DNA of 49,094 bases, taken from Novipirellula artificiosorum (GTDB taxonomy: Bacteria > Planctomycetota > Planctomycetia > Pirellulales > Pirellulaceae). Position 1 is the stretch's first letter. Each line of letters opens with the position of its first letter. Under the pieces are notes generated by a model. It did no database searches and was not told the origin of the DNA. It was given only the letters and a program-made list of their open reading frames with translations. Below, piece by piece: positions 26,405-36,266 of the stretch. Position numbers and translations under genes: made by a program. The stretch covers positions 238,035 to 287,128 of the forward strand of contig NZ_SJPV01000012.1 of the NCBI RefSeq assembly GCF_007860135.1, read 5' to 3'.

Positions 26405-27604
26405 CTATTTCCGTTTCGAATAGAGCACTTTCATTCCTGCCCTACGTTCGTCCTGCAAGATCTCATAGATCGCGCGCCCGTCGCGTCTCAAATGGAACGT
26501 CCGGCTTTCATCGTTTGAAGTAACCTCAATCGTCGCGGTCTCCGTGCTGTAAGCAGCCGGAATCCTCCTCCTTTGCCTATTGATGATCTCTGCTCGCCCC
26601 TCCTCAGAGAGCACCAGGCTTTCGAACTTACCTTCCCAGATGCCAAGTAATGCCTGCTCGTCAACCGAGTCGGCAGGGAAGTATCCATCCAGCATGTCGT
26701 CCAGGTCTCTTTCGAACTGAGCGTATTCATCGAAAGCGAGGTCGAATTGCTCTTGATAGAAACGTGATATAGCAAGAACACTCTTTTTGAACGCATCGGG
26801 GTTATTCGGGCTCATGAAGTTGTGGTTCATTTCCGAGAAAATAATGGCCTGACCGCTGCCGCCCTCTGCTTCGATTTGCTCGCGGAATCTGAGGCTCTGC
26901 GAGGGGTGAGTCAGGATGTCGAGGCCACCATGCAGCAGCAGAGTGGCAGGCGGCGGACGGCGTAAATGGTGAAATGCCGACGCTTCAAACGCCTCGTCGT
27001 CACTGGCAAGGCCATATCGCCGGCGAGCTTCTTCGTCCGGAAACAGCGACTCCTCACTATTCGTGAAATCGTAGATTCCCCAGCATCCCAGATAGCTTCT
27101 GCATTGCGGCGTCTGCTGGGCCATCATCGCGGAAAGCGGCGCACCTGCCGATCCGCCGCTGAAGCCGAACCGCGAGAGATCGGCGTTGAACGCCTCGGCT
27201 CGTTGCCGAAACCAGGCGACGGAATCTTGCAGATCACTCATCGCCAACGGATAGGTTCCGCCTTGCTCCTTGCATCGGTAAGCCAAACCAACGAAGACGA
27301 TACCCAAGCGGTCGCAGAGGATCCTCGCTTCCTGCCCAACAGTTGCGGGCGGCACTTCGGTGGATGTTCCACCATTCCATCCCCCACCGTGAACATGAAA
27401 GACGACAGGATAGGGGCCTTGGCCCGATGTTGGTTGGTGAACAACGATCGGAATCCCCATGCCGTTAACCACTTTCGCGACAGCAACCGTTTCTTCGCTA
27501 GCGTGGCCCGTCAATGCACAGGTCACCGCGATGAAGTAACCCGCGAGTGCGGTGAGTGCGAACCGGCTCCGTGCAATCATGTCTACCTCAGTTTGATGTC
27601 CCAT
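26405..27604 (-). CDS. Secreted alpha/beta-hydrolase (esterase/lipase-like)
   Basis: The product has 399 residues, or 391 from the Met at 27580, which gives a tidier signal peptide (FALTALAGYFIAVTCALTGHA). The oxyanion motif is HVHGGGWNGG, the nucleophile elbow GFSGGSAGAP, and HGGLDILTHP and EMNHNFMSP supply the Asp and His. This is the HSL/BD-FAE-like branch of carbohydrate or lipid esterases. A C-terminal extension of about 110 residues (LLGIWEGKFESLVLSEE, then TFHLRRDGRAIYEIL) is beta-rich and unusual. It probably removes acyl groups from polysaccharide or lipid in the periplasm. It follows the DUF4214-like gene by 4 bp. Confidence 0.8.
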   Translation of the reverse strand: MGHQTEVDMIARSRFALTALAGYFIAVTCALTGHASEETVAVAKVVNGMGIPIVVHQPTSGQGPYPVVFHVHGGGWNGGTSTEVPPATVGQEARILCDRLGIVFVGLAYRCKEQGGTYPLAMSDLQDSVAWFRQRAEAFNADLSRFGFSGGSAGAPLSAMMAQQTPQCRSYLGCWGIYDFTNSEESLFPDEEARRRYGLASDDEAFEASAFHHLRRPPPATLLLHGGLDILTHPSQSLRFREQIEAEGGSGQAIIFSEMNHNFMSPNNPDAFKKSVLAISRFYQEQFDLAFDEYAQFERDLDDMLDGYFPADSVDEQALLGIWEGKFESLVLSEEGRAEIINRQRRRIPAAYSTETATIEVTSNDESRTFHLRRDGRAIYEILQDERRAGMKVLYSKRK

Positions 27605-27608
27605 TGGC

Positions 27609-28049
27609 TTATTGGTTTGGCAATTCGGCGACCGTTTGCACGTCGTGCTCGTTCTTCAACGCCCGAATTAATTCCTCGTTCCACTGCCGCGCATTTGGCC
27701 AATCAATACCTTGGGATTGAGCCTCCGAACAGGTTGCTAAAATATTTTTCAGCCAACGCGAATTCCTCCAAGTGTGAAAATGCAGAGGGTTCACATAGCC
27801 GTGACGCCCAATGAACTCAGAGGTTGTCATCAGGCAGCGTCGGAGCGTATCCCCATTTGACCGGGTTTCTCGAAGCCAACCGATCCAATGTTCACTCTCA
27901 TCTAATTCAGGATCCCGTCCCATCATTTCAACAAAGGCTAACCGGACAACCGCACGTGCTTCCTCTTCCGGATACGCAGCATCGCGATATCCAAGTGGAT
28001 CCACGGGAGACCGGTTGTTTCGCAAAACCCGATCCAGGCTGTTCTTCAT
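27609..28049 (-). CDS. DUF4214-like protein
   Basis: The start at 28049 overlaps the upstream beta-helix gene stop as ATGA; the open frame extends 7 codons more. The 146-residue protein contains AFVEMMGRDPELDESEHWIG, then RCLMTTSEFIGRHGYVNP. This resembles the DUF4214 repeat (LgRxpDxxGxxxW...SxEF), a helical module found in surface proteins and glycosyltransferases. No signal peptide or membrane helix is visible. It could be the second part of the beta-helix gene split by a frameshift, since the sequences abut exactly; I cannot tell these apart. Confidence 0.5.
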   Translation of the reverse strand: MKNSLDRVLRNNRSPVDPLGYRDAAYPEEEARAVVRLAFVEMMGRDPELDESEHWIGWLRETRSNGDTLRRCLMTTSEFIGRHGYVNPLHFHTWRNSRWLKNILATCSEAQSQGIDWPNARQWNEELIRALKNEHDVQTVAELPNQ

Positions 28050-28921
28050 GGGCACAAAATCTTCCTGCAAATGACTGCTCCCGATGGTCCGTTCCGGTAA
28101 TCAAAAACCTTATTCTCCGCGTCCATCGCGTGAAAACGGAATGGATCAATCAGCGCGATGCCTCCCAGCATTTCTCGCGAAATCGCAACGACCACATTCC
28201 CTCTGACCTGCGTCCCCGGCGCGCCTTGCACCATGATGCCTTCATCAGTTGCGTCGTAAATCAGATTATTCAAGATGGACGTATCACGACTGGCGGTCGA
28301 AATACCATCGGCCATTCCATGCGGCTTCTCGCCTTGGGAGCGACCGTTTCCGCGGAAGTCCACACCTGAGGAAAAGACGAGATTGTCTGCAACGACAATT
28401 CCCTGCCCGCCTTCCTGGATATGGATCGCCGCCCATCCCCCGGCGCATCGACTTCCGATGACAATGCAGTTGAGGACTTGCTGGCCCACGGCCCCTTCGC
28501 CTCCGAAAGAAAGCATGGGTTCCTGCGCTGCAAGTCCTTCCGGGGGGTGGAAGCCCGGTCGATTCCCGTCCAGGACCAGTTTCGACAAAGTTGCGCCGGC
28601 GATCCCGCTGGCATCAATCAGTGTTCCGTGACCCCCATCCACATGCGTGATTCTTGCATAGTTCGAGGCCGTCTTCACTCCAACTGTTTCAATCCGCTGA
28701 CCCGCCACGCGAAACTTCAAAGCTTCCTGCAACTCAACCACCTGCCCGGGGCGCAAGGAAATGTCCTTGCCCGCATCTAAATCCGCCTGCAGCGATTTCC
28801 CTTCCAGCAGCCCGTTTCCGCAACAGACACCAGGTGAAACCAGGAGAAGAAAGAGCAACCACCAGGCTTCGCCCTTCCCTCGGGTTTTCCACTGAAGACC
28901 CTCATTTACAGCAGCTTGCAT
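28046..28921 (-). CDS. Secreted right-handed beta-helix protein
   Basis: From the Met at 28921 the product has 291 residues with a hydrophobic signal (WWLLFLLLVSPGVCCG). The rest is low in helix with repeated short strands and Asn turns: DNLVFSSGVDFRGNG, STASRDTSILNNLIYDATDE, GAPGTQVRGNVVVAISREM. This fits the parallel beta-helix (pectate-lyase-like) fold, used by polysaccharide lyases and epimerases. There is no identifiable catalytic triad. The end (GAVICRKILCP) looks abrupt. It is followed by the DUF4214-like gene with a 4-bp overlap and then the esterase, so one operon is likely. Confidence 0.65.
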   Translation of the reverse strand: MQAAVNEGLQWKTRGKGEAWWLLFLLLVSPGVCCGNGLLEGKSLQADLDAGKDISLRPGQVVELQEALKFRVAGQRIETVGVKTASNYARITHVDGGHGTLIDASGIAGATLSKLVLDGNRPGFHPPEGLAAQEPMLSFGGEGAVGQQVLNCIVIGSRCAGGWAAIHIQEGGQGIVVADNLVFSSGVDFRGNGRSQGEKPHGMADGISTASRDTSILNNLIYDATDEGIMVQGAPGTQVRGNVVVAISREMLGGIALIDPFRFHAMDAENKVFDYRNGPSGAVICRKILCP

Positions 28922-29074
28922 AAGACGATTCACTGAAAAATATGTTTTGAAAATGTAATCCCTACTTAATTGCATGCACATAGCCATCGCCAGCCAGGAC
29001 ATACACTTTGTCTCGATAGATGACTCTATCGATGCCGCTGTCATCATCAGCTTTCACCGCAACCACAAACAACA

Positions 29075-30145
29075 TCACCGGTTCGCTGGCGAAGTCGTCG
29101 AGCCCGTCGGTTCACTACGGCCCGTGCCTTCGGGGCACCAACCATCGACCCATTTCGTCATCGTGACAAAATTGCCGTCTGGGTCGCGCGTGGCCAAGGT
29201 GTAGGCCATGCCAGCATCGGATGCGTCGAGCCCTGGCTTATCGTACATTTCTTGCGCCTTCCTGAATCGCTTTTCAACAAAATTCCAGGCATCGCAGTCG
29301 ATCGTGTTCATCCATGCGACGGCGGCCCAGTTATTCGCTTTCTTCGATCCGAAATTCGTGTTCCCACCCTGGAGCGACGTGTAGAAGTAGCCGATGCTAT
29401 CGTCAAGAGCCAAGCAGTCTCGGAGAGTGTGCCCGCATCCGCCACCCAGGGAGCCACGAATCGGGTGAGTCGACACATTGTTGACTCCAGAATGGGACAC
29501 CAGAACAACGTTCTGCAACTTCTCGGGGGCTTCCTTCTTCACCTGTTCGAGAGCGCGGTATGCGAGCTCATGCGGTCCCGCCTGGAGCCAGTAGAATTTC
29601 TTTCCGTTCCCAGTGCTCTTGATCACCACCACGGCGTTGGCCACGGCAGCATTCCACTGGCTATCAACTTGGCAATCAAAGAACTGGGTGACGGTGGTGT
29701 CGTACCCAAATTCAGTGACAGCGCCCTCAACGCTCGCCTTGTGTTCGGTGGGTTTCGGCTCACTTCCGTTCATGGGGCAACTGTTGTAGCTGAAGTGAAC
29801 CAGTTGATTCTTCCAACCTCGTTTGGCAAAGATGGCCAACGCCAGAGGAGTAGCGGCGATGTCATCTTCATCGACTCTGTTGCCGTCGGCTGTGTATCCG
29901 ATAACGTCATCAGCGTCGACGATTGGGACAGGTCCGTTGGTTTCATCTCGGTCTTGATTGGAATTCCTGGGGTCGTATTGAGCAGTCCAATCGATCGTAC
30001 ATTGTTGCGCAGAACATAGGGAACTGCTCAAGAGCGGCACCATTGCTGCCATCACAACCATTGGCCATGCGAGCGACGTCTTCAGAAATCTGCGTCGGTC
30101 TTTCCAGAGATCCTTCATCTTGTTCATCATTTTCATGGAATTCAT
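29075..30145 (-). CDS. Tat-exported nucleoside-hydrolase-like protein
   Basis: The 356-residue protein has a twin-arginine signal (DRRRFLKTSLAWPMVVMAA). The core has YTADGNRVDEDDIAATPLAL, an acidic cluster like the calcium site of inosine-uridine nucleoside-hydrolase folds, then AVVVIKSTGNGKKFYWLQAG and PEKLQNVVLVSHSGVNN. The C-terminal part includes AMAYTLATRDPDGNF-like sequence in a strand-rich region. In known relatives the fold hydrolyses N-glycosidic bonds; here it may act on sugars. The assignment rests on motif resemblance and is uncertain. A truncated duplicate lacking the signal lies at 20956-21363. Confidence 0.5.
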   Translation of the reverse strand: MNSMKMMNKMKDLWKDRRRFLKTSLAWPMVVMAAMVPLLSSSLCSAQQCTIDWTAQYDPRNSNQDRDETNGPVPIVDADDVIGYTADGNRVDEDDIAATPLALAIFAKRGWKNQLVHFSYNSCPMNGSEPKPTEHKASVEGAVTEFGYDTTVTQFFDCQVDSQWNAAVANAVVVIKSTGNGKKFYWLQAGPHELAYRALEQVKKEAPEKLQNVVLVSHSGVNNVSTHPIRGSLGGGCGHTLRDCLALDDSIGYFYTSLQGGNTNFGSKKANNWAAVAWMNTIDCDAWNFVEKRFRKAQEMYDKPGLDASDAGMAYTLATRDPDGNFVTMTKWVDGWCPEGTGRSEPTGSTTSPANR

Positions 30146-30360
30146 TCAACCTTTTCGTTTGCTATATTTCGAGCTGCGGTGATTAGCTGGACGGCGTCAA
30201 CTAACGAACATCACGCTGGGAAAACACGTCGTTTTCTTGCCGCTCACTAAGTTGGTGCTGTCCAGTTTTGCAGCATCTCTGCAACTTGGGGGGGATTTGA
30301 ATGTTCCGTACAAAGGAAGTTGCGACAGGCGCAATCCAGGTCATTCGGAGTCCAGAAACA

Positions 30361-30428
30361 CTCTCCCGTAGCGACTCCAATTGGACAAGGAAATCGCAAA
30401 AAGATCGAACTCCGCTTGATTCGGCCGA
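30361..30428. repeat. Dispersed 68-bp repeat, copy B
   Basis: Partner of 25458-25525 (57 of 68 identical, same orientation). It sits 107 bp upstream of the truncated isomerase. The 390-bp gap 30146-30534 otherwise shows no gene. Confidence 0.7.
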
Positions 30429-30534
30429 ATTATGCGAAAAAGATAGGTTTCCATGTCCAACTTTCGATTCATCGGGAGAGACAACAGGAGACAACTCACC
30501 TTCGCACACCTAAACCTTGCGCGGAGCTAACTCG

Positions 30535-30834
30535 ATGCAGCGTCGTCAATTCATTGCAGCAGCCGTGGGTGCTGTTACCGCCGTTTCGCAAACATCGGCA
30601 TTCTGTATGAACGACACTACATGCAAACGAATTTCACTCGGACTTGACGGACACTCCATGCGATCCATGCGGTGGAAAAAATGGAAAGCCACTGAGTTGA
30701 TTGAGTTCGCTGCAGAGCAACGACTCGATGCCGCACTCTTCAACGGCCTGCACTGTTTTGAGAGTCTCGAAGAAGCCAACAAACTTCTCACCCGCCAATA
30801 CGCGAACGGCTTCGAACTGCCAACCTTGAGTTAA
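30535..30834 (+). pseudogene. Truncated sugar phosphate isomerase/epimerase-like gene
   Basis: The start at 30535 gives MQRRQFIAAAVGAVTAVSQ, a twin-arginine signal. KRISLGLDGHSMRSMRWK and LIEFAAEQRLDAALFNGLH match the first strands and helices of the xylose-isomerase-like TIM barrel (sugar phosphate isomerase/epimerase). The frame stops after ANKLLTRQYANGF at 99 residues; the family has about 280-300. Metal-binding residues of later strands are absent. It looks truncated by a downstream deletion at the edge of the AT-richer block. Confidence 0.65.
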
Positions 30835-30939
30835 TAGATCGCCGGAGAGCGGCAACTAAGAATATGCAAAAAGTTCCAATGGAGAGCAACCTGGGCGACA
30901 ACTTCACTCCCTAAAAGGAATTACAAATGCCTCAAAAAA

Positions 30940-30964
30940 GAATCTCTTCAAGAAGAAGAGACTC
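30940..30964. repeat. 10-bp stem-loop in the island's upstream spacer
   Basis: GAATCTCTTC at 30940-30949 pairs with GAAGAGACTC at 30955-30964 around a 5-nt loop, with one G-T pair. It lies between the truncated isomerase and the first island gene. It could end transcription before the island; there is no T-run to confirm this. Confidence 0.4.
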
Positions 30965-31060
30965 ACTCCTCTGATTGCTTAAGAAAGCGACAAACCCATT
31001 CAGACTTGAATATTGTAACGGCCATTTTAGACGAGAAAACACGAAAAAGATATCAGATTT

Positions 31061-33382
31061 ATGCCATGCTTACTTCGCGGACTAGTCCTGCTGCTTGTTG
31101 TGTCCTTGCCAAGAATCCTCTCGGCTTCGGTCGAATATGATGGGGAGATTCCGCAGTTAAAGTTTGCGGCCCAGGAGATCGAACAAGCACTGGTTGAGAC
31201 GCAGCGGAAAGATCTGATGGTTACCTTGACCGTCAAGTCCGACAGCACTTCGCCGGAAGCATTTGAGATTCGAGTGGCTGAACCGAACCGTATCGAAGTG
31301 ATCGGTTCGGATACGACAGGAACGATGTATGGCGGAATTGAAGTGGCCGAATTCTTGAAACTGGGTTTGCCGATTGCCAGCGTAGATCGCAAGCCATTCG
31401 TGGCGAAGCGCGGGATCAAGTTCAATATCCCGCTCGATGCACGCAGCCCTTCCTATGACGATTCGGGAGATGCGGCACAAGAGAATATTGCGAACATGTG
31501 GGATTTTGAAGGCTTCTGGAAGCCCTACATCGACTCTCTGGCACGCTATCGGTACAACACGCTTAGCCTATGGACCAGTCATCCGTATCCGCACATGGTG
31601 AAGCTTCCTGAGTATCCAGACTGTGCCGAGGAGGATGTCTACAAGGCGAAGGATGGGGTTCTCGACCACGAGTCAAAGGGCCGGTATTTCACGAAAATTT
31701 TCATGATGAAGGATCATCAGTGGCACGACGGCTGCCTCGATACAAATGGAGATGGGAAAGCCTCTCCCGAAGACGGGACCATCGAATTGGTTAGAAAGAT
31801 GACCATTGACGAGAAAATTGCTCACTGGAGGAAAGTCTTCAAACATGCCGGTGATCGTGGGATTCAAGTTACCCTATTCCACTGGAACGTCCACATGCAT
31901 GGTGCCAAGGGCAAGTACGGTATTGAGGCTGACCAGACGAACCCGAATACCATTAAGTACCTTCGCACGGCGGTCAAAGAACTCGTCTTAAATTATCCGT
32001 CGATCACGGCCATCGGCGTTGCTGCTGGCGAGTGTGATGATGAAACTTTGAAAGGCGATGACTCCACCGAGGCCTACATCTACAAGACCTACGGGCTCGG
32101 TGTGATGGACGCGATAAAAGAACAGCCGGACCGCAAGATCCGCTTTATTTGGCGCAACCACAGCACCGAGATGAAGGATGTCGAGGAACAGTTCACGTCC
32201 AAATATCAAGGTGGTCCGGTCGACGTTAGCGTGAAGTATGTCGTGGGACGCATTCATTCCTCAAGAAGACCGCAGGAGTGGGAAAAGCGTGCCCTCAAAG
32301 CCGGCTGGCTCGGACAAGGTTACCAGATCTGGTTGAATATTCGCAATGATGACTTGTTCATGCATCGCTGGGGCAACCCGGACTATGTTCGTGAGTTCAT
32401 CCGGAACATGCCGCTCGAACACAGCCCCGGTTTCATGATGGGTTCAGACGGGTATGTCTGGGGTAAGGTCTTCTACTCCACCGTACCGCAGTTACAGGAT
32501 CAGTTGGAGCTCGACAAGCATTGGTACAACTTCCGAATGTGGGGCGAGATGGCCTACAACAACGAACTGGGCGATGACTATTGGGCGGCTACCCTGAAGC
32601 ACCGTTTCGGATTGGATTCACAACGTGCCAAGCTGCTTCATGATACGTGGCAGACGATCTCCGAAGTTGTCCCGCAGCTCAACCGAGCGGTGTATGAAGG
32701 GACGGACTTTGCGCTGGCCCCGGAAGGGTGCATAGCGGGGGACAATACGAGTACCGGTTTTCTGACGATCCCCAGTTACTACTACGGTGAAGGGCAACGG
32801 GTGCTGAAACGTCTGCCGCAGAAGCTGAGGAATCCGCCGCCTGCCGGGGAGAAACCATGCATCTCCATACCGGATTGGGGCAAGGCATACATGAACGGCA
32901 AACAAAACGATTTCGGCGATGACCTGCTGACGCCTATTCAGGTGGCCGACAATCTTGATCGCTGGGCCGATGAGGTTGACAAGACGCTCCCGAAACTAGT
33001 GTCCGAAGCAGGCGAAAATGTTGAACTGCGTGACCTTCTGTGGGACATCGAAAGCATGGCGCTGCTCGGTCGGTACTATGCCGACAAACAGCGTTGCGCA
33101 GCCAAATACTGGGTCTTCCGAGAATCGAATTTCGACAACCAATACAAACAGCTGCACGAAGAATCGATTGCCCATATCAAAGAAGCCGAGTCTCACTGGG
33201 AAGCCTATGCCGCAGTCTTAGACAAGCATTACCAACCGCAGTTGTTGGCACGAACCCACTATCTGGATTGGAACAGCACGCTGAACAATGGGAAAGGTTC
33301 CCAGCGAGATGGTCGACCAGCTGGTGTTAGAAAGGAAACGCAGGACGTTATCAGTAAAAAGTACGTCAAGAAAAAACAGTGA
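31061..33382 (+). CDS. Secreted glycoside-hydrolase-like protein (GH67/GH115-type N-terminus)
   Basis: The 773-residue protein has a signal peptide (GLVLLLVVSLPRILSA). Residues 20-125 form an alpha/beta N-terminal domain (LKFAAQEIEQALVE, then FEIRVAEPNRIEVIGSDTTG, MYGGIEVAEFL), shared by GH67 alpha-glucuronidases, GH115 and GH20. A TIM-barrel-like region starts with KPFVAKRGIKFNIPLD and contains YNTLSLWTSHPYPHM and AIGVAAGECDDETL. An EF-hand-like loop DTNGDGKASPED (about 229-240) may bind calcium. The C-terminal third is helical. It probably cleaves or binds a uronic-acid-containing glycan outside the cytoplasm; catalytic residues cannot be named with confidence. It is the first gene of the AT-richer block. 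Confidence 0.6.
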   Translation: MPCLLRGLVLLLVVSLPRILSASVEYDGEIPQLKFAAQEIEQALVETQRKDLMVTLTVKSDSTSPEAFEIRVAEPNRIEVIGSDTTGTMYGGIEVAEFLKLGLPIASVDRKPFVAKRGIKFNIPLDARSPSYDDSGDAAQENIANMWDFEGFWKPYIDSLARYRYNTLSLWTSHPYPHMVKLPEYPDCAEEDVYKAKDGVLDHESKGRYFTKIFMMKDHQWHDGCLDTNGDGKASPEDGTIELVRKMTIDEKIAHWRKVFKHAGDRGIQVTLFHWNVHMHGAKGKYGIEADQTNPNTIKYLRTAVKELVLNYPSITAIGVAAGECDDETLKGDDSTEAYIYKTYGLGVMDAIKEQPDRKIRFIWRNHSTEMKDVEEQFTSKYQGGPVDVSVKYVVGRIHSSRRPQEWEKRALKAGWLGQGYQIWLNIRNDDLFMHRWGNPDYVREFIRNMPLEHSPGFMMGSDGYVWGKVFYSTVPQLQDQLELDKHWYNFRMWGEMAYNNELGDDYWAATLKHRFGLDSQRAKLLHDTWQTISEVVPQLNRAVYEGTDFALAPEGCIAGDNTSTGFLTIPSYYYGEGQRVLKRLPQKLRNPPPAGEKPCISIPDWGKAYMNGKQNDFGDDLLTPIQVADNLDRWADEVDKTLPKLVSEAGENVELRDLLWDIESMALLGRYYADKQRCAAKYWVFRESNFDNQYKQLHEESIAHIKEAESHWEAYAAVLDKHYQPQLLARTHYLDWNSTLNNGKGSQRDGRPAGVRKETQDVISKKYVKKKQ

Positions 33383-33486
33383 TAAAGCAAATAAACAAAC
33401 AACGTTACACCGCGAAGCACTGTTGCATGAACATCGCTCACGGGTGGCACATGGGTGTTACAAAAAGCCAATTTAAGAAGATAAGT

Positions 33487-36201
33487 ATGTGCGTAACAAC
33501 ACAAAACCTATTCTACCAACTCGTTCGCAGTACATTCCTGACATTGCTGCTATTCCTGCAATTGAATGGATTTGCATTCGCCGGAGACAATCTGCTGGAC
33601 GGTGTTGTCTTGAACCATAGCAGTGGGGATGATGAAATCGACCGGATACGCCAAGAAATAAAGACGCATCCCACGGACGAAAGCAACTACGTCTATCGTG
33701 GAACCATGGCAAGGTTATGGGCAGCGGCCCTGGGGCATCAAGGCGCTGTCACCGGAGGAAGGTTCAGCCCGGTAAACCTTCAGACAGAACGTATTGCATC
33801 CATTCCGAACGAAAAGGAGCGTAAGAAGTTAATCGCCAGGTACGGAAATATGATTGATGAAGGCTATCGCGTTCTTGAATCAATCCAAGAGGAGATAGGA
33901 ATCAATTCCTCAAAGAAACTGACTCCATTCATGTCGGATCCAAAGAGCGTAAAGCCGCCCGTTAAAACCGAAACACCATGGTCGCAATATCAAGGAACAT
34001 TGACGCATGTAGGCAATAATGGAACCGAGGGGCCTGTCTATGGTCGAATCGCTTGGGATTTCCCTGTTGGTCTCGCGTGGGAATCAAAACCTGTTGTCGA
34101 AGGAGATAAAGTTTACCTAACGTCTCCGGGGGTGCGAAACATGCTATTTACCCTCGATATAAACACCGGGAAAGTTGTCGATTCTGCGAAGAAGACACCG
34201 TTGCCGGGCAGTGTATACAGTAATCCGGCCACTGCTTCATCGCCAATCCTACTCAAGGATCATATACTGCTTCGTGAACTTGGCAGTCGAGGTAACGCTG
34301 GACCCGCCAAAGAAGTTGTCTATATCAACAAAACAACGGGGCAAGTGGACAAAGAAGTCCATGCCGGGCATGTTGATTATCGAGTTGGGTATGCCCCTCT
34401 TGCTGCCAATGAAAAGTATATGGTTTATCCCTTTGCTATCCATGAACTCGAACAAACTCCGCCTGACGTACAAGCATTCAGTCATATCATTTGTAAGGAT
34501 ACTAAAACAGGAGAGCTGATTAGGGATATCCACGTTGGCCAAACTTTTGCGGAGCCGCTACTCCAAGACAATATGGTTTATATCGGAGTCAATGACGGAT
34601 ATGTCTATCGCTTTGATGCATCTGAAGCGGACCAGCCGAGTAGTCGGTCTGTCATGGCCAGGGACCAGGAAGTGACCTGGAGGTTCAAAGCAGGTGGGGC
34701 GGTGAACCGAAAGATGGCCGTGGATGCAAAACAAGTCTACTTCGGCGCAAATGATGGATCCGTATACAGCCTCAACAAAATAACTGGGAAGCTCATCTGG
34801 AAATATACGGTTGAAAAGCCCGTTCCCGAGGCATTTCGCCATTTCTCCACTCCACGGGTAACGGGCAATTATGTGTTTATCGGTTCAGCCGACAAAAATC
34901 TGTATTGTCTAGATGCTTCCAGCGGCAAAGTTGTATTTGAGCATGCATCCAGCGACTGGATTCGTGCCTGCCCGGTGGCAACGGACACCCATGTCTATTT
35001 TGCCTCCATGAACGGCGAGATTTATAATGTCGATTACAGTGGGAGGCAGCCAAAAGAAGTGTGGAAAAAACGTATTGGAGAGCATTGGATTTATGCAGAT
35101 CTTGCACTGTCAGACAACAAACTACTATTAAACGATTCCGATCTTTATAGCTACTGTGTCGACACCGATAAGGGTGATGTCCTGTGGCGATTCAGTGTAC
35201 TCAAATCATTTTATCAAGAAGATGGTTACAGGGTATACACCGATCGGGTAGCCGGCGGTACGTACTACCAGTCCAAAGCGATTGCGGTCGATGGGCAGAT
35301 ATTCATTGGAACCCCTTCACGGTTTATCTATTCCCTCGATGCTGAGACCGGCGAAGAAATTTGGAAATATGAAATAGGAGCCGCGATATCGGGAGCACCC
35401 GTTTACGACGACAACAAAATTTATGTCGGTCAGCAGGGTGGTGAAGATGATTTTTATTGTTTGGATGCCAAAACAGGCAAGCTGATCTGGAAACAGAATG
35501 TTGGCTGGGTGTGGGGATCCGCAGCAGCCGGTGACGGATTGGTATTCATTCCGGGTATAGATGGTTATGTCAATTGTCTGGACGGCAATAGTGGCAACAT
35601 CATCTGGCGTTATCGTACGGATAAATCAGTATGCAGCGAGCCCATGGTGATGGGGGATTACGTGTATTTCGGAGGCTGGGATACATTCCTGTATAAGTTT
35701 GAAAAGCGAACCGGAAAGCTGGCTTGGAAATACGCAGGCGGTGGTTCCGATTCAGGTGTAACCATAGGATTCGACGGCAAACTCATTTTACCCGGTGCTG
35801 GCATGACTTGCATCGACGATGAAACGACCGAATTGCTCTGGAGACCTGTTTTGGAAGGTAGCAGCAATGGTACCCCAGCATACCACGATGGGCAGGTATT
35901 TGTTTCGATGTGGTCAGGCGAAATGGTGGCATTGGATGCGAAAACCGGAAACAGGAATTGGTCTCTGGCCGGGGCGTCAGGAATTACGGCTCCTGTTGTT
36001 GGAAGCAACGGTTACGTCTACTCCGGAGCACGCGGCAACCCGTTTTTTAGTGCCTATCATGAAAAAGGGAATGAAAATGGATCAACCGACTGTTTGTTCC
36101 GAGTCAGGATGGCAAACGGACTTGAAGAATCCACACCTGCGCTCTATCGGGGCAGAGCCTATGTGCTTAGTGGTGGAGGATATTTCTATGCCATCGAATA
36201 G
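33487..36201 (+). CDS. Secreted PQQ-like beta-propeller protein (first of a pair)
   Basis: The start at 33487 places a signal peptide (LVRSTFLTLLLFLQLNGFAFA) right at the N-terminus; the frame opens upstream to 33379 without signal. The product has about 904 residues. Next is a helical segment IDRIRQEIKTHPTDESNYVY, then RYGNMIDEGYRVLESIQEE. From about residue 180 there are many propeller blades with docking Trp or sugar-nucleotide-like motifs (KITGKLIWKYTVE, AETGEEIWKYEIG, AKTGKLIWKQNVG, NSGNIIWRYRT), enough for two propellers. The family includes quinoproteins and scaffold proteins; no cytochrome or dehydrogenase signature is seen. The sulfatase follows after 65 bp. Confidence 0.8.
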   Translation: MCVTTQNLFYQLVRSTFLTLLLFLQLNGFAFAGDNLLDGVVLNHSSGDDEIDRIRQEIKTHPTDESNYVYRGTMARLWAAALGHQGAVTGGRFSPVNLQTERIASIPNEKERKKLIARYGNMIDEGYRVLESIQEEIGINSSKKLTPFMSDPKSVKPPVKTETPWSQYQGTLTHVGNNGTEGPVYGRIAWDFPVGLAWESKPVVEGDKVYLTSPGVRNMLFTLDINTGKVVDSAKKTPLPGSVYSNPATASSPILLKDHILLRELGSRGNAGPAKEVVYINKTTGQVDKEVHAGHVDYRVGYAPLAANEKYMVYPFAIHELEQTPPDVQAFSHIICKDTKTGELIRDIHVGQTFAEPLLQDNMVYIGVNDGYVYRFDASEADQPSSRSVMARDQEVTWRFKAGGAVNRKMAVDAKQVYFGANDGSVYSLNKITGKLIWKYTVEKPVPEAFRHFSTPRVTGNYVFIGSADKNLYCLDASSGKVVFEHASSDWIRACPVATDTHVYFASMNGEIYNVDYSGRQPKEVWKKRIGEHWIYADLALSDNKLLLNDSDLYSYCVDTDKGDVLWRFSVLKSFYQEDGYRVYTDRVAGGTYYQSKAIAVDGQIFIGTPSRFIYSLDAETGEEIWKYEIGAAISGAPVYDDNKIYVGQQGGEDDFYCLDAKTGKLIWKQNVGWVWGSAAAGDGLVFIPGIDGYVNCLDGNSGNIIWRYRTDKSVCSEPMVMGDYVYFGGWDTFLYKFEKRTGKLAWKYAGGGSDSGVTIGFDGKLILPGAGMTCIDDETTELLWRPVLEGSSNGTPAYHDGQVFVSMWSGEMVALDAKTGNRNWSLAGASGITAPVVGSNGYVYSGARGNPFFSAYHEKGNENGSTDCLFRVRMANGLEESTPALYRGRAYVLSGGGYFYAIE

Positions 36202-36266
36202 CCGAAGCGAAAGCTGCTCGCTTGAAACGAGTTGTAAAGAAGAACGCTTGAATAGAAATAAATACT

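Noticed and set aside
26966..27814. 282-codon plus-strand open frame
   Set aside because: Antisense to the esterase and DUF4214-like genes; no recognisable motif.
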